This document shows, in pieces, positions 1 through 11,431 of a stretch of 64,000 bases of DNA (its first letter is position 1; every line of letters starts with the position of its first letter). The translations under genes and the position numbers were made by a program. This DNA comes from Fennellomyces sp. T-0311 (taxonomy: Eukaryota > Mucoromycota > Mucoromycetes > Mucorales > Lichtheimiaceae). The stretch is taken from contig JALLLT010000037.1 in the NCBI GenBank assembly GCA_025266875.1, positions 124,001-188,000 on the forward strand, written 5' to 3'. The notes below the pieces were generated by a model. The model did no database searches, was not told where the DNA came from, and saw only the letters and a program-made list of their open reading frames with translations.

Positions 1-3000
1 TATTGATTTACATGCCTGACATTATAGCGATAGATGGATGGGTATCTATATGGATAAGGCACTGTACGCTTTTTTGGGCCGGAAAGGATGATGCTGTATT
101 ATATTACACTATATATAACACAGCAGCATATCATAGTAAATGGATCACCCAAGCCATCACGTCATCCAGCTAGAAAGGCTTGTTGTCGAATACAAAATAC
201 GAGTGGGCGTGCCAGTTCATTGCTGATGGGGTTAAACTATTTGCCATTGGGCGGTATCAAAGCCCGCTTGCGATTGTGACGTCTTCGTTTTGGGGAGACC
301 TGGTTACGTATTTTTTTCCTTGCGTATGTTGCCGTGACCACACTTAGATTTATTGAATGCAGCACTTTGTAATTTCTCGATGTAATGTGTATTGCACTTG
401 ATACTAATTTCCGTTATAGATCTTTTTTCTTCTAATTATTTTCTACTTTGAGGGATGTACAACTCCCGAGTGGCAATGCTGCGCTTCGAGGGGCGGGCGT
501 TGGAGCACCCCAACCTACTCGTTCCCCAGTGGTTTCGATCGCACGACCTGGACGATCTATGTGCCATAGACTTGGTTCTCTCTCCAAATTCTGCGCTCTA
601 GGGGCGAGTCATGTGGGAGCTATATGATACTCGTTCCCAAGTGGGTTTGGATGCACTGCCTTGGTGGTAAAACACTCATCCCGGTCGTTGCCCGACACTG
701 CGCAATATTATTCTTTTTGCTGCTCCGGCAACTATGTACATATGATGTCGAAGATAGCGATTTCAGAATGGTAAATACGTTGTGTGCATACTTTTACTAA
801 CACCATACTACACCTTGTTTTTTCTAGATTGGTTACTGTTGAATGGGCAGATCCATCAAGGACACCAAGACTGAATAGGCTTTTTGTATGGAAAAACAAC
901 TGAAGATACGATTGACGGCATCGCTTTCATCTCTTGTATATATATATATATATATATATATCTATTCATCTATCAATCTTCTATCTATCTATCTATAATG
1001 TAATAGACGACTCTCGAAAACTTCATAAATGTCCTTCCTTATTTGGAATACAAGCACCTTTTATTTTTTATACCGTGGGTCTCTGTGTTGAAAGTCTTTC
1101 TAAGAATCCTTTAAGCTGCCTCTACCTGGAGTGAAAACTTTCTTGAGAACGCTGTTACCAATAACTTGGAGTAGAATGTTGAAATCAGTATTGTGACATC
1201 TATTCATCGCTCAAATGCCTCGAATGCGAACTTGAAAAAAATGATTGGTTGGATTCATCGAAGTAAGCATTCCTTAGAAAAATCATGCTGGAAGGCCACG
1301 TATTCGCCCTCTGGGATCACACAATTATGCTCAACATGGTCGTCGTCCTCGTAGGATACTTCAACTACTTACGGGTTACCATAGCCAACTTGCCTTCGCC
1401 AGTGTCACTGCTATTAATGCTGTCGATGATTAGGAATCGGCTGGCTTTCAGACAATTTTTGTCAGCAGTAGATGCCCAGTGCCATGTGTGGTGCGCGTGT
1501 CTGGCCCTGGAAAGATAGTCGCGTGAATGAAGAAATAAGTCAAGCCTACCAAATCTGCTTCTGCCATGGTATTGTCGACCGTTCTTCCATCCCTGCCCCG
1601 CCTCAACTTCTTCTCAACTTGCCAGATGACTCTGGCACAATGAGAAATCGTTTTTCGATAACATTTGCAAGTACAACACTGTATTTCCGTTTGTATCTTT
1701 GGGTGCCACGGTCGATCATAACTATACCAATGCTCTCCGTGGGCGTATATGCGTTTCGCATCTAAGACGGCATATATCACCGAATTGATCCATTGGTTCC
1801 TGAAGGAAATTCCCCTCCCAGCTTCGCATAGATTTACATCTATGACACTGCCGAGCAGCAAGTTAATAGGCACGCCGATACTTTTGGAAGTTACTTGTAT
1901 CCCAACTTCGAATGAGATTTGAGAGTTCAGCAAAAAGGCCAAGGGGCGATAAATACTTCGGTGTCAATCAAAACCCTTGTTTATGAATCTCTTCTTCCTT
2001 CCGCATTGATGATAATCGCCGATAGCAGATACCACTTGCAGTTATGTGCTCAACATTATTCCACAAGGCAAAAGAAAGATCTATACTTCCTAAATATATA
2101 AAGCAATGTGCTAACTTATTTTTCTAATCATAAAATAAATCGACCTGCTATGTATGCTACCTCAGCATAAGTGCAGTAAGACCATGCTACATTGGACAGA
2201 TATTCAAGTTTACTTTAAATATCAGTGCCCCATAGGTAATGGCCACATTTCTTACAGACGTCCAGCTGTCTTCTGTTTGTGCTTGCCGACGCCAAAACGG
2301 TAGAGGAGTCACGGGGTATATGTATCTGAGTCGTCTATACTCCATCCAAGGTGACTACACTCAGGTACTGATCACCCATCAGACCGGGGTAGCAAACTCT
2401 AACAAAGACAATGCACGATACGAGGAATTACTATACCAATACTTTTATATATGGTGCAACTGCTCTTAACCCGACAAAATTTTTTAGATTTTTTTTAAAG
2501 CTATTTACTCGAACCCATCATACTTTCATCTATTTTCTTTCCAAAATAATGATAGTTCATTATAATTATAAATGCAATGCTGGGAAAAAGTTTCAAATGA
2601 CATGGTTTTCAAGAGGTAGAAACAATTTTAAATATGGTGTTTAAGCAGGTGAGTAGTACAGATGTTACACTTTTCATTGTCCGGAATCCATATAAAGAGT
2701 ACTGGTGTAACAATATTGTTCATAATGGGAGTTCTACCTTGCTGCTTATACCATGTATGTGGTATTATAGAGCTTGAAAGTACCCTTCAGAGGGTGTTAC
2801 ATCTTCTGAATTGTTAAATTCTCATATTATAGTAGTATGTCCCCTAATGAAAACCCTGCCAGCACTTCAATTCTTCATTATTGCTAAACTATAGGTAGCC
2901 TTCTTTATATAGCACACGACATCACTCATCCTACCTAGTATCTATATCGCTATAACAGATGAAGGTCAGCATATACACATGCTTCTCCTTATGTTAAATT

Positions 3001-4317
3001 GACTTGTATATTTTCAAAGTTCTATATAAAGATTTTTTGGAGAAAATTTGATTACACAAGGACCTTTCGGAATATTTGGGTTCAATTACCTTACCTCAAA
3101 TACGCCGCTTTATCGGGAAAACTTGGAGATATATTGTACTTTATGACAAGGGAGGTGATGGAAGAGAAGTACAATAGAAAATAAAGTCCCATAGAAAAGT
3201 GGGAAGAAATGAATAAAAGCAACAGGAGGTATTAGTGGCATACAAAATCTATACATAGTATCGGTATTTTAATTATTGAAGATGTTACAAAATAAAGTTT
3301 TGTCTGGTCAACAGCAGTTGCACCATAATAAATTTCAGAAACTTATGTTAGCGAGCGTTTGTGTCTAAGCAACAATATAAACATGTGTATGTCATGTACT
3401 TAGTATTAGGGTTTAGTGATGGGGTGTAACATAGCATTTAAGATGGCCGAACCCCGTAATAGGTATTTGTCAATTAAGTTTCGCTCTTATGAGTATGCAG
3501 CTGTTTGAACTAAGAATGCCAGATAACCTCGGTTACGTGTAGGATACGACACGTTCAAATCTGTGATAGTCATTTGTCAGAATTAATAAAAGGTTTAATG
3601 TAATATCAATTATATGTCCTCTGCGCAAATTGATAATACGTTCGATAACGAGAGTCTGGTCAAGCTGTGCTTATAGTGAGGAGGCTGTTTGCCGCACTTA
3701 AAGTAATGATATGCAAGTCTCTGCTGAATGCCACTCCATCCAAGCGCTGGAAGTCAGCAACAGTGAATTAGGGGACTAGTGATTTATACCAACTTATCAT
3801 AAGCAATGGAATCGGTGCTACTACCCAGTTAGGCTATAACAACCACAATAGCCAATGACGTTGCCACCTGTGTCGTGGCAAGACATATCACTTTTAGGGG
3901 AGGTACGTTACCCTACCAGCACGACAGCAACGGTGAACGAAAGATACTTGATAAAAGATTAGCTGTCATCAACAATGCAACCCTGTGGACGATTACTCAT
4001 GCACAGCTTGCATATTTCTTGTTTCAAAACCTTGAATACCGTTGCGGACTTCTTTGGTACTAGAAAATCAAACATAAGACTGGTATTATGTAGGATAGGT
4101 GCGGAAATACATAAAGTCCATTGCTTGTGAAAGCCCATTGAAAAAAGTGCTTCAAGATAATGCCGTATTTCGTGTGAATTCGTGTGAATGATTGCCAAGC
4201 AAAAAAAGTTTGGTTATCAAAACTGTTTATCACGAGGAAAGCTTTCTTAAGTGACCGCTCCCTGGTGTCTGTATTTTCTGGTGACTCGGTTACTTGGTTA
4301 CTTGTGCATTTATCTCC
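1..4317. other. Gene-poor AT-rich stretch
   Basis: I see no convincing gene here. A TA microsatellite lies at about 938-962, followed by a short ATCT repeat near 978-996. The longest open frame is on the minus strand at 1448-1942 (164 codons); it has no recognisable domain, no flanking splice pattern and no paralogue in the window, so I do not call it. An imperfect duplicated segment sits at about 515-544 and 629-655 (both contain CTCGTTCCC followed by AGTGG), with no identifiable function. Confidence 0.5.
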
Positions 4318-6334
4318 ATGAACAACATTGATCAAGGTTGCCAAGTTATTTATTAGTTTGTATAATTTAAGCTAATGAGTATTTTAAATAGCCATCGACG
4401 CGTATTTTCAGAATGCTGTTGAGCAGGAGATTACTCCCACCCTTCATGACTTCGTCATGAATGCGAAGGATCTTATTATGGATACAGAGATATCCGAAAA
4501 CCTGAATGACTTTTGGTCAATACGCTTTTTGAACGCTGCAAAAAAAGCTGGTGTGCTTTTGGTAAAAGCTATCATGAAATAGCTAGAATATGTATACTGA
4601 CTCTACACATCAGGGCAAAAGCAAGAAAATCGACTGGGAAGCTTTACTGGGTTGGTATAAACCGCATTATGCTGATTATTGCTTTTTGCTAAGTAACAAT
4701 TTAAAGGCCATGATGCTAGTAATAGCAATGTTTCAACGGAAAATAAGACCAGCAAATCACCCACCACAGGGACCAAACGCACCCGCTCTGCAACAGTACG
4801 AATGTGAACTGAATAATTTTATATCACATATTCACTATACATACTAGAACTCGAAGACTGACTCAGCTCCATTGACCCCGTCAATGCTAACCGAATTTAA
4901 AAACGTATATAAGAGCCTTACCGAAGAGCAAAAATGGAAACTCCCCAACGGCAAATTTGTGGAGGACCTTATGTACGAATATGGTTCTAATTGCGAGTAC
5001 GAGCAGTAAGTGTTTGATTACGTAATTCGGTGGTTATGGAAATTTCATAACTTTCATGATAGTGCGGTGCATTCTTTCATTCTGGACGTGGACGACCCTT
5101 GCTTGTTGAAACCCGAAGGCACATTTACTCATAAGCAAATGGAAACCATTCGCTCCTATGGTTATCCTGGTCTTCCGTATCTGTCCGATAGTCTAAAAGC
5201 AATGTTCAACCTTTGCTCGAAAACAGTCGCAGATGCAATTGACAAGTATAACGAACGTACAGTTGCAGGAGTAGAAAGCGCATCCCGCACTGATGTTGCG
5301 ATGGAAGAATGGGTTTTGAGATGCCTTACGGCGAAAGTTCGGGAGTGTGGCAATTTCGATCCGTATGAGCAATGTGACGAAGAATGGCTACAAAGTGTGC
5401 TTCTGGATTTTTTCCGCATGTACCGGTGGGACGTTCTGTCGTGGGTCTCAACAGTGGGATCGGAAGCGGACCTTGTGTCCCGCGTGTGGTCACGCCTTGA
5501 CGAATGCTTTTATAGTTTGCGTATGCAAACCCGGCGGTAATTACAAGTTCTGATATCGAGCCAAACCTGTTACTATCTTATGTCATTGATCATTGTTTAT
5601 TACCTATATTATATGTATACAGCGATCACACGAGTACTGCTGCTGCCGCTGACGCCAATCGGGATAAAACCTTGACTGGCATGTCGCCGATCAGTGCACA
5701 ACAGCCATCATTTCGACCTGACTTGGTCCTGTTCAAGAACGGCATCGAATTTGGTATGGCGGAATGCGGAAAGGATGATGGTAGCAACGGCGTCAGCCAA
5801 AAAGAACTCGTTGAAACACAGCTGCACTGCCCAAAGCTTTTGAAGAGTATGCTTCTACAAGTAGCAGCCAAGTGCAATAACCGGAAGTCTGCAGTCAGAA
5901 AGTTGAAAACGATTGGGTTTGCCCAATTCCGTAAGCGAATTTGCGGAAGAGTATTCTTATTCTTGCTAATATTTTAATAGATTTGCATATGAACGTTATG
6001 ATAATGGACTCTCCCTCTGGTTCGGTGTGCCGTTTAAGCAGAACCCCATCCTACCGAATTGCGACTGCCCCATCATTAATCCAATCTGGGTTATTGCCCA
6101 TTTTAAAGCTGACGTTAAAATGCAAGGTATGTTCATTGTATGCTTAGAAGCATTTAATAGTTTTGCCTCATATGTTCATAGGAGGTTGTCGCTAAGACTA
6201 TTGATGTTGTGGAAAGTACGATGCGGGCTGACGATGAGGAACCGGATGTGCGGAGTGTAATGACGAAGAGCGACACCGTGGAGCTACCACCTGTTGCGCG
6301 ATTTAAAGAGAAGAAGTCAAAGATGAGCGCTTGA
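4318..6334 (+). CDS. Mucoromycete PD-(D/E)XK-like family protein, copy 1 (intact)
   Basis: Nine exons encode about 512 aa: 4318-4336, 4392-4561, 4614-4654, 4726-4795, 4848-5005, 5063-5536, 5623-5930, 5981-6126, 6182-6334. The model comes from alignment with the paralogue at 41.9-44.0 kb: all intron positions match and all phases agree. The N-terminal half is helical and variable. A conserved block (FDPYEQCDEEWLQ, then a VWSRLDECF segment) precedes the signature RPDLVLFKNGIEFGMAECGK in exon 7. That signature resembles a PD-(D/E)XK nuclease core: PD, about 15 residues, then E and K. The family is, as I recall it, strongly expanded in Mucoromycota with unknown function. The nuclease idea is inference from the motif; the usual ExK is here E-C-G-K, so the lysine is displaced and activity is uncertain. 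The gene stands alone, with no partner gene nearby. Confidence 0.82.
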
Positions 6335-7450
6335 ATTATATACATACATCTCACCAGTGTCTTTATCATATGAATACCCGTTTCTAACATCAGTCATATT
6401 GTGTAGTGTTTTAGGCTGTATGTATTTACCATTATCTTTTTAATAGGTAAGGCTTAGGGGAGAGGAATGAGCTTTAGTTGCACAAAGGTGGATAGATGCT
6501 GCGACGATGTGAGAAATATGCTGGTTTGGTTTTTTCAAACTATTCGTTTATGCCGTCGCAGACCAATGCTTTCTTTAAGAGACGCGTAGAAATAAAGAGA
6601 TCCAGAAGCATTCTATTATGGTTGTACACCATTGTGGTACGACTTTAAAATTTACGCTGCAATCAATAATCTATTTAGTAGGAAACTTTTTCCTCGATAT
6701 ATCCTACTACTGAGGTAGACAACTGCTGCATCTCCGTGCTGATTATAAGATGTTAGCAGTCCAGCTTGGGTAACCCGGATAATCAATCTGGCCTTTGGCC
6801 TGAATCTGTAGAGAATTTTTTACAGTAACTAACGACATAGTTATATTTCATTTGGGAGCGCGATGCCTCGAATAGCGCTTAGGTTAATCGTGCAAGTGTC
6901 ACAATATCGTTCCAGCCGGTGTTGGAAGTATCATTTCACTGAAGTAATAGGGAAACTGTATACTAAAGCTGTTACTGTGTAGGTAAACAAGCTTTGTATG
7001 GGCAATCATAGACGGGGTCGCATAACTGATGACAGCTGGTTATTATCCTCTTCTCGTCAAGCATCTTATATTCCCCAGAAATTTATACTAGCTGTATTTC
7101 TCAAACGCTCGTTATGCTTCCCCAAAGCAATACTTTACATTCCTGCTCTTGCATCAATCGTAATATTTCTGATTACGACGTTGGCTATGGGCATCCTTAT
7201 AAGGTGCCAACGGCATTGTCAATTGTTTATCAAAATTCCATGGTAGTGTATGGTGACGCTCTCCATCAATTCAATAGCCCCATCACCGGGTGTATCAGAA
7301 TATCACTGTCTATATGTCAGGCAAGACACGGCCATGTTGAAACTGGTGTACCAGTTCATTGGGTAGGCAGATTACCGCATTTGGCGAGTGCCTTGATTAG
7401 AAGTGACGTGATTTTTTGGAATTCAAGCGCCTTCTTTTCTTGTTGTCAAA
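6335..7450. other. Intergenic, nothing recognised
   Basis: About 1.1 kb between copy 1 of the PD-(D/E)XK-like family and the small membrane-protein gene. Only short overlapping open frames are present, without splice signals that join into a plausible protein. Confidence 0.5.
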
Positions 7451-7793
7451 ATGAAGAATAGTCCGAAATCAATCATGTTGGGATGGTAAGAATGGAGCCA
7501 TGAACAACTGGAGCAGGTCATTGTGGCTTAAAAGTTGAAATGTGTTGCTTAGGGCCGGCCTGGCTGTGTGTACGTATTGCTTGGCAGCGAATACTCGGTA
7601 ACTAAAAAGAGAGGCGGAATATATAGGCGCACTGGGTGGTTACCTCGGCAGCAAGGCATATACGAACAATCGGCTGAGGGACTACACGGCCAACGGAGGC
7701 TTCGGTGCAACGTCGACAGCAAATGCCAAAGAGGAAGAGATGGACTCGGACGGAAACAAGCCATTACGTCGATCAGTGCAGCGAACACTTTAA
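7451..7793 (+). CDS. Small single-pass membrane protein, unknown
   Basis: Three short exons, 7451-7485, 7553-7569 and 7627-7793, give about 72 aa. The introns have good signals: GTAAGA to TTAG, and GTACGT to ATATAG (57 nt) with a TAACTAA branch-like motif. The protein begins MKNSPKSIMLGWAG, has one glycine-rich hydrophobic segment at about residues 9-26 that crosses two introns (ending ALGGYLGSKAY), and a charged tail with KEEEMDSDGNK. A small membrane-anchored, perhaps mitochondrial, protein is likely, but I do not recognise the family. The stop lies about 130 bp from the stop of the convergent coactosin gene. The main support is the clean reading frame of exon 3 and phase agreement; the tiny second exon (17 nt) is the weakest point. 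Confidence 0.6.
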
Positions 7794-7922
7794 GTTCTCA
7801 TTTTTGTATAAAGAATGATTTTAAGTTACAAACGCGTTGATCTACATAATGGTCAAGAAATAGCAAGATGATATATGGAAAAGACAGACAGAGAAAGAGA
7901 GAAGCAGGGCCGGTTGGTGCGC

Positions 7923-8431
7923 TTAGTAATTGCTCGACTGTCGATCATAGTTTGCGCCTCCAGCACGTCGCAGTCTCGTCATGACATCCTTTTCATCCAA
8001 ATCCTGCACGTGAGACGCCGGCACCTCAATGTGAAAGTTGCGCAGGATGTTCTTGACATCGGCAATCTGGATGCTGAGCTTTGCCTTGCGCATAATGCCA
8101 ACCGATTCGCCGCACCACGGAACAAGAACGAACTTGATACGTTGCGAGTATCTTTTGATGTCGCCACCTTGTTAGCCAAGTTACACACGGAAACCGTGGA
8201 TCAAACTTACTCGTCATTGCTCATGTTCATGCGAACGTAACCCCAACCGGCAATCTCGGGCTTGAGTTGTCCAACAAACTCGGAAAGACCGCCACTGCCG
8301 GAGCCAGCAACCTTGAGACGGTCTGGCTTGCCATCCGCGAAATCAAAAAAGGCCCAATCAGTGGACGATTTGTCATCTCGGACATCTTCGTATGCTTCAA
8401 TGATGGCGGGATCGTTGACAATCAGGGACAT
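7923..8431 (-). CDS. Coactosin-like actin-binding protein (ADF-H domain)
   Basis: Two exons, 8211-8431 and 7923-8151, encode about 149 aa. The whole protein is one ADF-homology domain of coactosin type: an N-terminal helix with IIEAYEDVRDDKSSTDWAFF, a central strand GWGYVRMNMSNDE, then KFVLVPWCGESV and a long helix beginning KAKLSIQIADVKNIL. Coactosin is normally about 140 aa, so the length fits. Known coactosins bind F-actin and compete with capping protein; they act in the cortical cytoskeleton. The start MSLIVNDP was chosen because it gives the usual coactosin N terminus; an upstream in-frame ATG would add 25 residues without homology. The intron is 59 nt with a GTAAGT donor. Confidence 0.9.
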
Positions 8432-10315
8432 GATGGATGTTTTAAAGATGAAGTTAACTCGGTCTGTACCCCTGGCGGGTGGCAACAAGTATTCCTTAGT
8501 AACCAATCAGAGCCGTAGTCTGAGATACGAGCGCTGCAGAGTTGCTCCGCTTATGGCCATATGTAACTGGGCTTCTTGGAAAGCTCTCATTCGTAAATCA
8601 TACCCATTATACCATCGTTTGAGAGTGTTGTCAGCTTGATAGTTCAAAAAAAAAGCCAGTGATTGCCTCTTTTTTCCCAAAGCATGTGTGTCTTGCAATT
8701 TGACTCATAGCATGTAGTTTTATTGTTGTAATCCGTTTTCGAATAAAGTGGTGCCAAATATATGGTATACAAATTATAAATTATCAGGTTCCACCAACAA
8801 ATAGATCGTAAAAGCCATTAAAGAAATGTCCACGATATTTTTAGGTACACCATGTCAATAAATATATATATATATATGACAGGCAGGTAAGGTAGACGAC
8901 ATTCCTTTTCGTAGAAAGCATGCTCTTGCCTGAAATTGGCACCTGAAAATCATATTAACCTTGCGAGACTTCACTGCTTGGTGGCCCTCGGACGAGTGTG
9001 AAGGACGCATTTTATTGAATATCGCAAATATCATCATTTTGGTTGATACCGGTGTGTCTGCTGCTATCTGCAGAAGTCTTGCAGGTCTTCATATACTGGT
9101 AAAAGTTCGTATTCCTTCCCAATTTAAGCTTCTTACCTCATCATGCTTCCACTTCATGCCTACCACTCCACTGAAGTCATCATCATAATGGATTAGGAAA
9201 GATTTTTGGTCTGAAAGATCGATTGGGTACGTATTGTGGTAGTCAGTGGTTGTTTTTAATTTTCTTGCCTACGATTGCTTTTTTAGTTTCATGGTCAGTT
9301 ACTATATGGCGAAACTGTTTGATAGTGCGGCACCTTTGGCTTTGCGACTTTTAACTTTGACATTTGTTGAGATACGTGAAGTAGCTTTCGAAACTCCATT
9401 GTGGAAATACCGTTTTCTAAAAGCTCTCGTCTCTCTAATTGAAAATTCTGCATGGAAAGGGATCAGAAACTGTTCGCGAGCGGCATACGTATCCCACAGT
9501 TCGGCTTCCAGGTACGCAAGGGAGTGGTCCACAGCATACCAATTATGGATAGAGGCGTGACACTAGAATTTATGCTAGATTGCGTACAATCGACATGTCA
9601 AACGAAAACACGTAAGTCTCTCGCATTTGGGAAAAGAGCCACGCATTTCTCTCAGATGCACCAACTGTAAGTTAAAAGCACGTTCTGCTTATGTCAAGCA
9701 ATAAAAACCATTGGTACCGCAATGGCATTACTCATCGTTTCCACTGGCAATTACAGCTTGCCACGTCCAATGACATCAATATTTCGACTGGGTATCTTTA
9801 TTCTAATTAAAGTGCGACACATTGCAATCGTGTCTATCACTTTGATAGTTTGTTTACAACGCACGGTGCAGATCGATATTTATCACAAATAAATTGCTGT
9901 GTGTCATAAAAATGACATTATTATGTATATCAGAACACCCATTTTTATATATAATATATTATGACTACTTGGTTAACTACTAGAACAACACTACAGGGCA
10001 CATAGCAGCGAGGAGGTTCAGAATTCTCGAAATAGGCGTAGCCCTTTCCATTGGATGCACTTTCTTACTACAGTATCTTAAACTGCAACATCCTGGGAAT
10101 GATTCCCGTAATATGAGACAGAGTACCCGAGCCATGGCTAAATCAGCAAGGCTATGTCCATGGGAATAAGTATAAACCCCAGGTTTTAGTTTGTTCTTTT
10201 GATTTCGGTGTGGGCCACAGCGCATTGGCCAATCGCGTGACTGAGACACAATACCACCAGGGTATGGCTTATGCTTTCTTTTTTTTCTTGAACCAACCCA
10301 AAACCAAAAAATATT
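8432..10315. other. Intergenic, AT-rich, possible retroelement trace
   Basis: About 1.9 kb without a gene I can support. A short TA repeat lies near 8862-8877. At 9031-9110 the plus strand reads ILVDTGVSAAICRSLAGL, which resembles the active-site strand of a retrotransposon aspartic protease, but nothing else of an element is visible. Further short open frames at 9246-9670 look like noise. Confidence 0.4.
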
Positions 10316-10703
10316 ATGCCGCTCCCGTCGTCTCTAGCTGATATCGCCCAAAAGTCGGCAGTCTTGTTCCTTGCTGGAACAACAGGTGAGAAGCGTGTGC
10401 ATTGTTCGGCATTCCTTGTTTGACTCATTGTTTTAAAGTATACTACATGGTGAATGTTGGCATGCTTGTCAATCGTCGCATGGAGCTCAAGAAGCAGGGC
10501 AAGCTGGAAGAAGAACTGGTGAGTAATGTATTGTTGGGTTGAGCTGCATGTTTCTCTAACATATGCTTTGATAGGCACGGCTAACTGGTATCTCGGGAGA
10601 CCAGAACCGCTTGCATGCAGAAACGGCTACTACACCTACTCCCATGGCAACGAACGCTCAGCCTGGTTGCACTGCTTCACAACCGTTCGGCGAAACTGCC
10701 TAA
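10316..10703 (+). CDS. COX14: COX14-like cytochrome c oxidase assembly protein
   Basis: Three exons, 10316-10385, 10439-10518 and 10575-10703, give about 92 aa. The N terminus (MPLPSSLADIAQKSAVLF) matches the COX14 pattern of a short polar start with LADI, followed by one membrane helix at about residues 13-35 and a basic MLVNRRMELKKQGK segment. COX14 is an inner-membrane protein that holds newly made Cox1 in assembly intermediates. The C-terminal 43 residues, rich in T, A and P, go beyond the typical 57-70 aa. The gene lies 137 bp upstream of another mitochondrial gene on the same strand. Family assignment rests on the first 50 residues only. Confidence 0.72.
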
Positions 10704-10840
10704 GTACATATCCTCCTGTTTCGTAGATAACTTCATCATTCCTGTAAACTTCCCATATCCTTCCATTTCATCCGCTGCTGTTGTACATTCTATTACGAAA
10801 AAAAGTTTTACCGCGGCCTTTTTAAGAAGGCCCGCTCGTT

Positions 10841-11383
10841 ATGCGCACTAATGCCACTATGTCTTTTGTAAACCCGTTGCGTAATCAAACACGCGTCAAT
10901 GTCGCATGGAATGTCCTTAGATCCCAGCGCCGACACTTGCTGAAACATCAACCAAGACCATTCACTTCGTCATGCCCCAAAATGACAACACCCCCTAAGC
11001 CAGAGCAACAGCAACAGGCGACGAAAGGTGGCAAATTTAAAGGCATATTTAAGAAGTACGGTGCAGTCGGCGCAGGCGTTTACCTTGGTCTGAGCGTCGT
11101 CGACCTGTCATTGACTATGGCTGTGATCAGTGTTAAAGGCGCGGACAAAGCCAAACATATGGAGGACTGGATCCTTCGTAAGGTCAAGGGATGGATTGGA
11201 ATGGAACACAAGACAGAGCCAACAGAAATCTCTACGCACGAGAAACCGTCGTTTACGAGCCTCTTTTTGATCGCCTACGGAATCCACAAGACAATCCTGC
11301 TGCCAGTGCGACTATCACTTACTGCCGCGATCACCCCCGCTATAGCACGCCGCTTGCGTGAACTAGGATGGAAGAAGTTATAG
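10841..11383 (+). CDS. DUF1279 (FAM210-like) mitochondrial membrane protein
   Basis: A single exon encodes 180 aa. Residues 1-48 are basic, rich in R, S, N and Q with no acidic residues (VLRSQRRHLLKHQPRPF then TSSCPK), a typical mitochondrial targeting sequence. A DUF1279 domain spans about residues 65-180: KKYGAVGAGVYLGLSVVDL, a second hydrophobic part, then AYGIHKTILLPVRLSLTA and the terminal RRLRELGWKK. Relatives include animal FAM210A/B, needed for mitochondrial translation or respiratory function; the fungal role is not settled. A methionine seven codons in (10859) is an alternative start. The stop is 48 bp from the stop of the convergent MFS transporter, so the 3' ends probably overlap. 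Confidence 0.85.
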   Translation: MRTNATMSFVNPLRNQTRVNVAWNVLRSQRRHLLKHQPRPFTSSCPKMTTPPKPEQQQQATKGGKFKGIFKKYGAVGAGVYLGLSVVDLSLTMAVISVKGADKAKHMEDWILRKVKGWIGMEHKTEPTEISTHEKPSFTSLFLIAYGIHKTILLPVRLSLTAAITPAIARRLRELGWKKL

Positions 11384-11431
11384 TTTGCTCGTTCTATATT
11401 AAAACAGTGTGGTCTATATATGCATTATTGC

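Noticed and set aside
515..655. Two similar segments that looked like tRNA or SINE pieces
   Set aside because: The T-arm-like parts do not pair and no A box is found at the right distance; kept only as an imperfect repeat.
1448..1942. 164-codon minus-strand open frame in the left gene-poor region
   Set aside because: No domain, odd composition, overlapping frames of similar quality and no splice partner exons.
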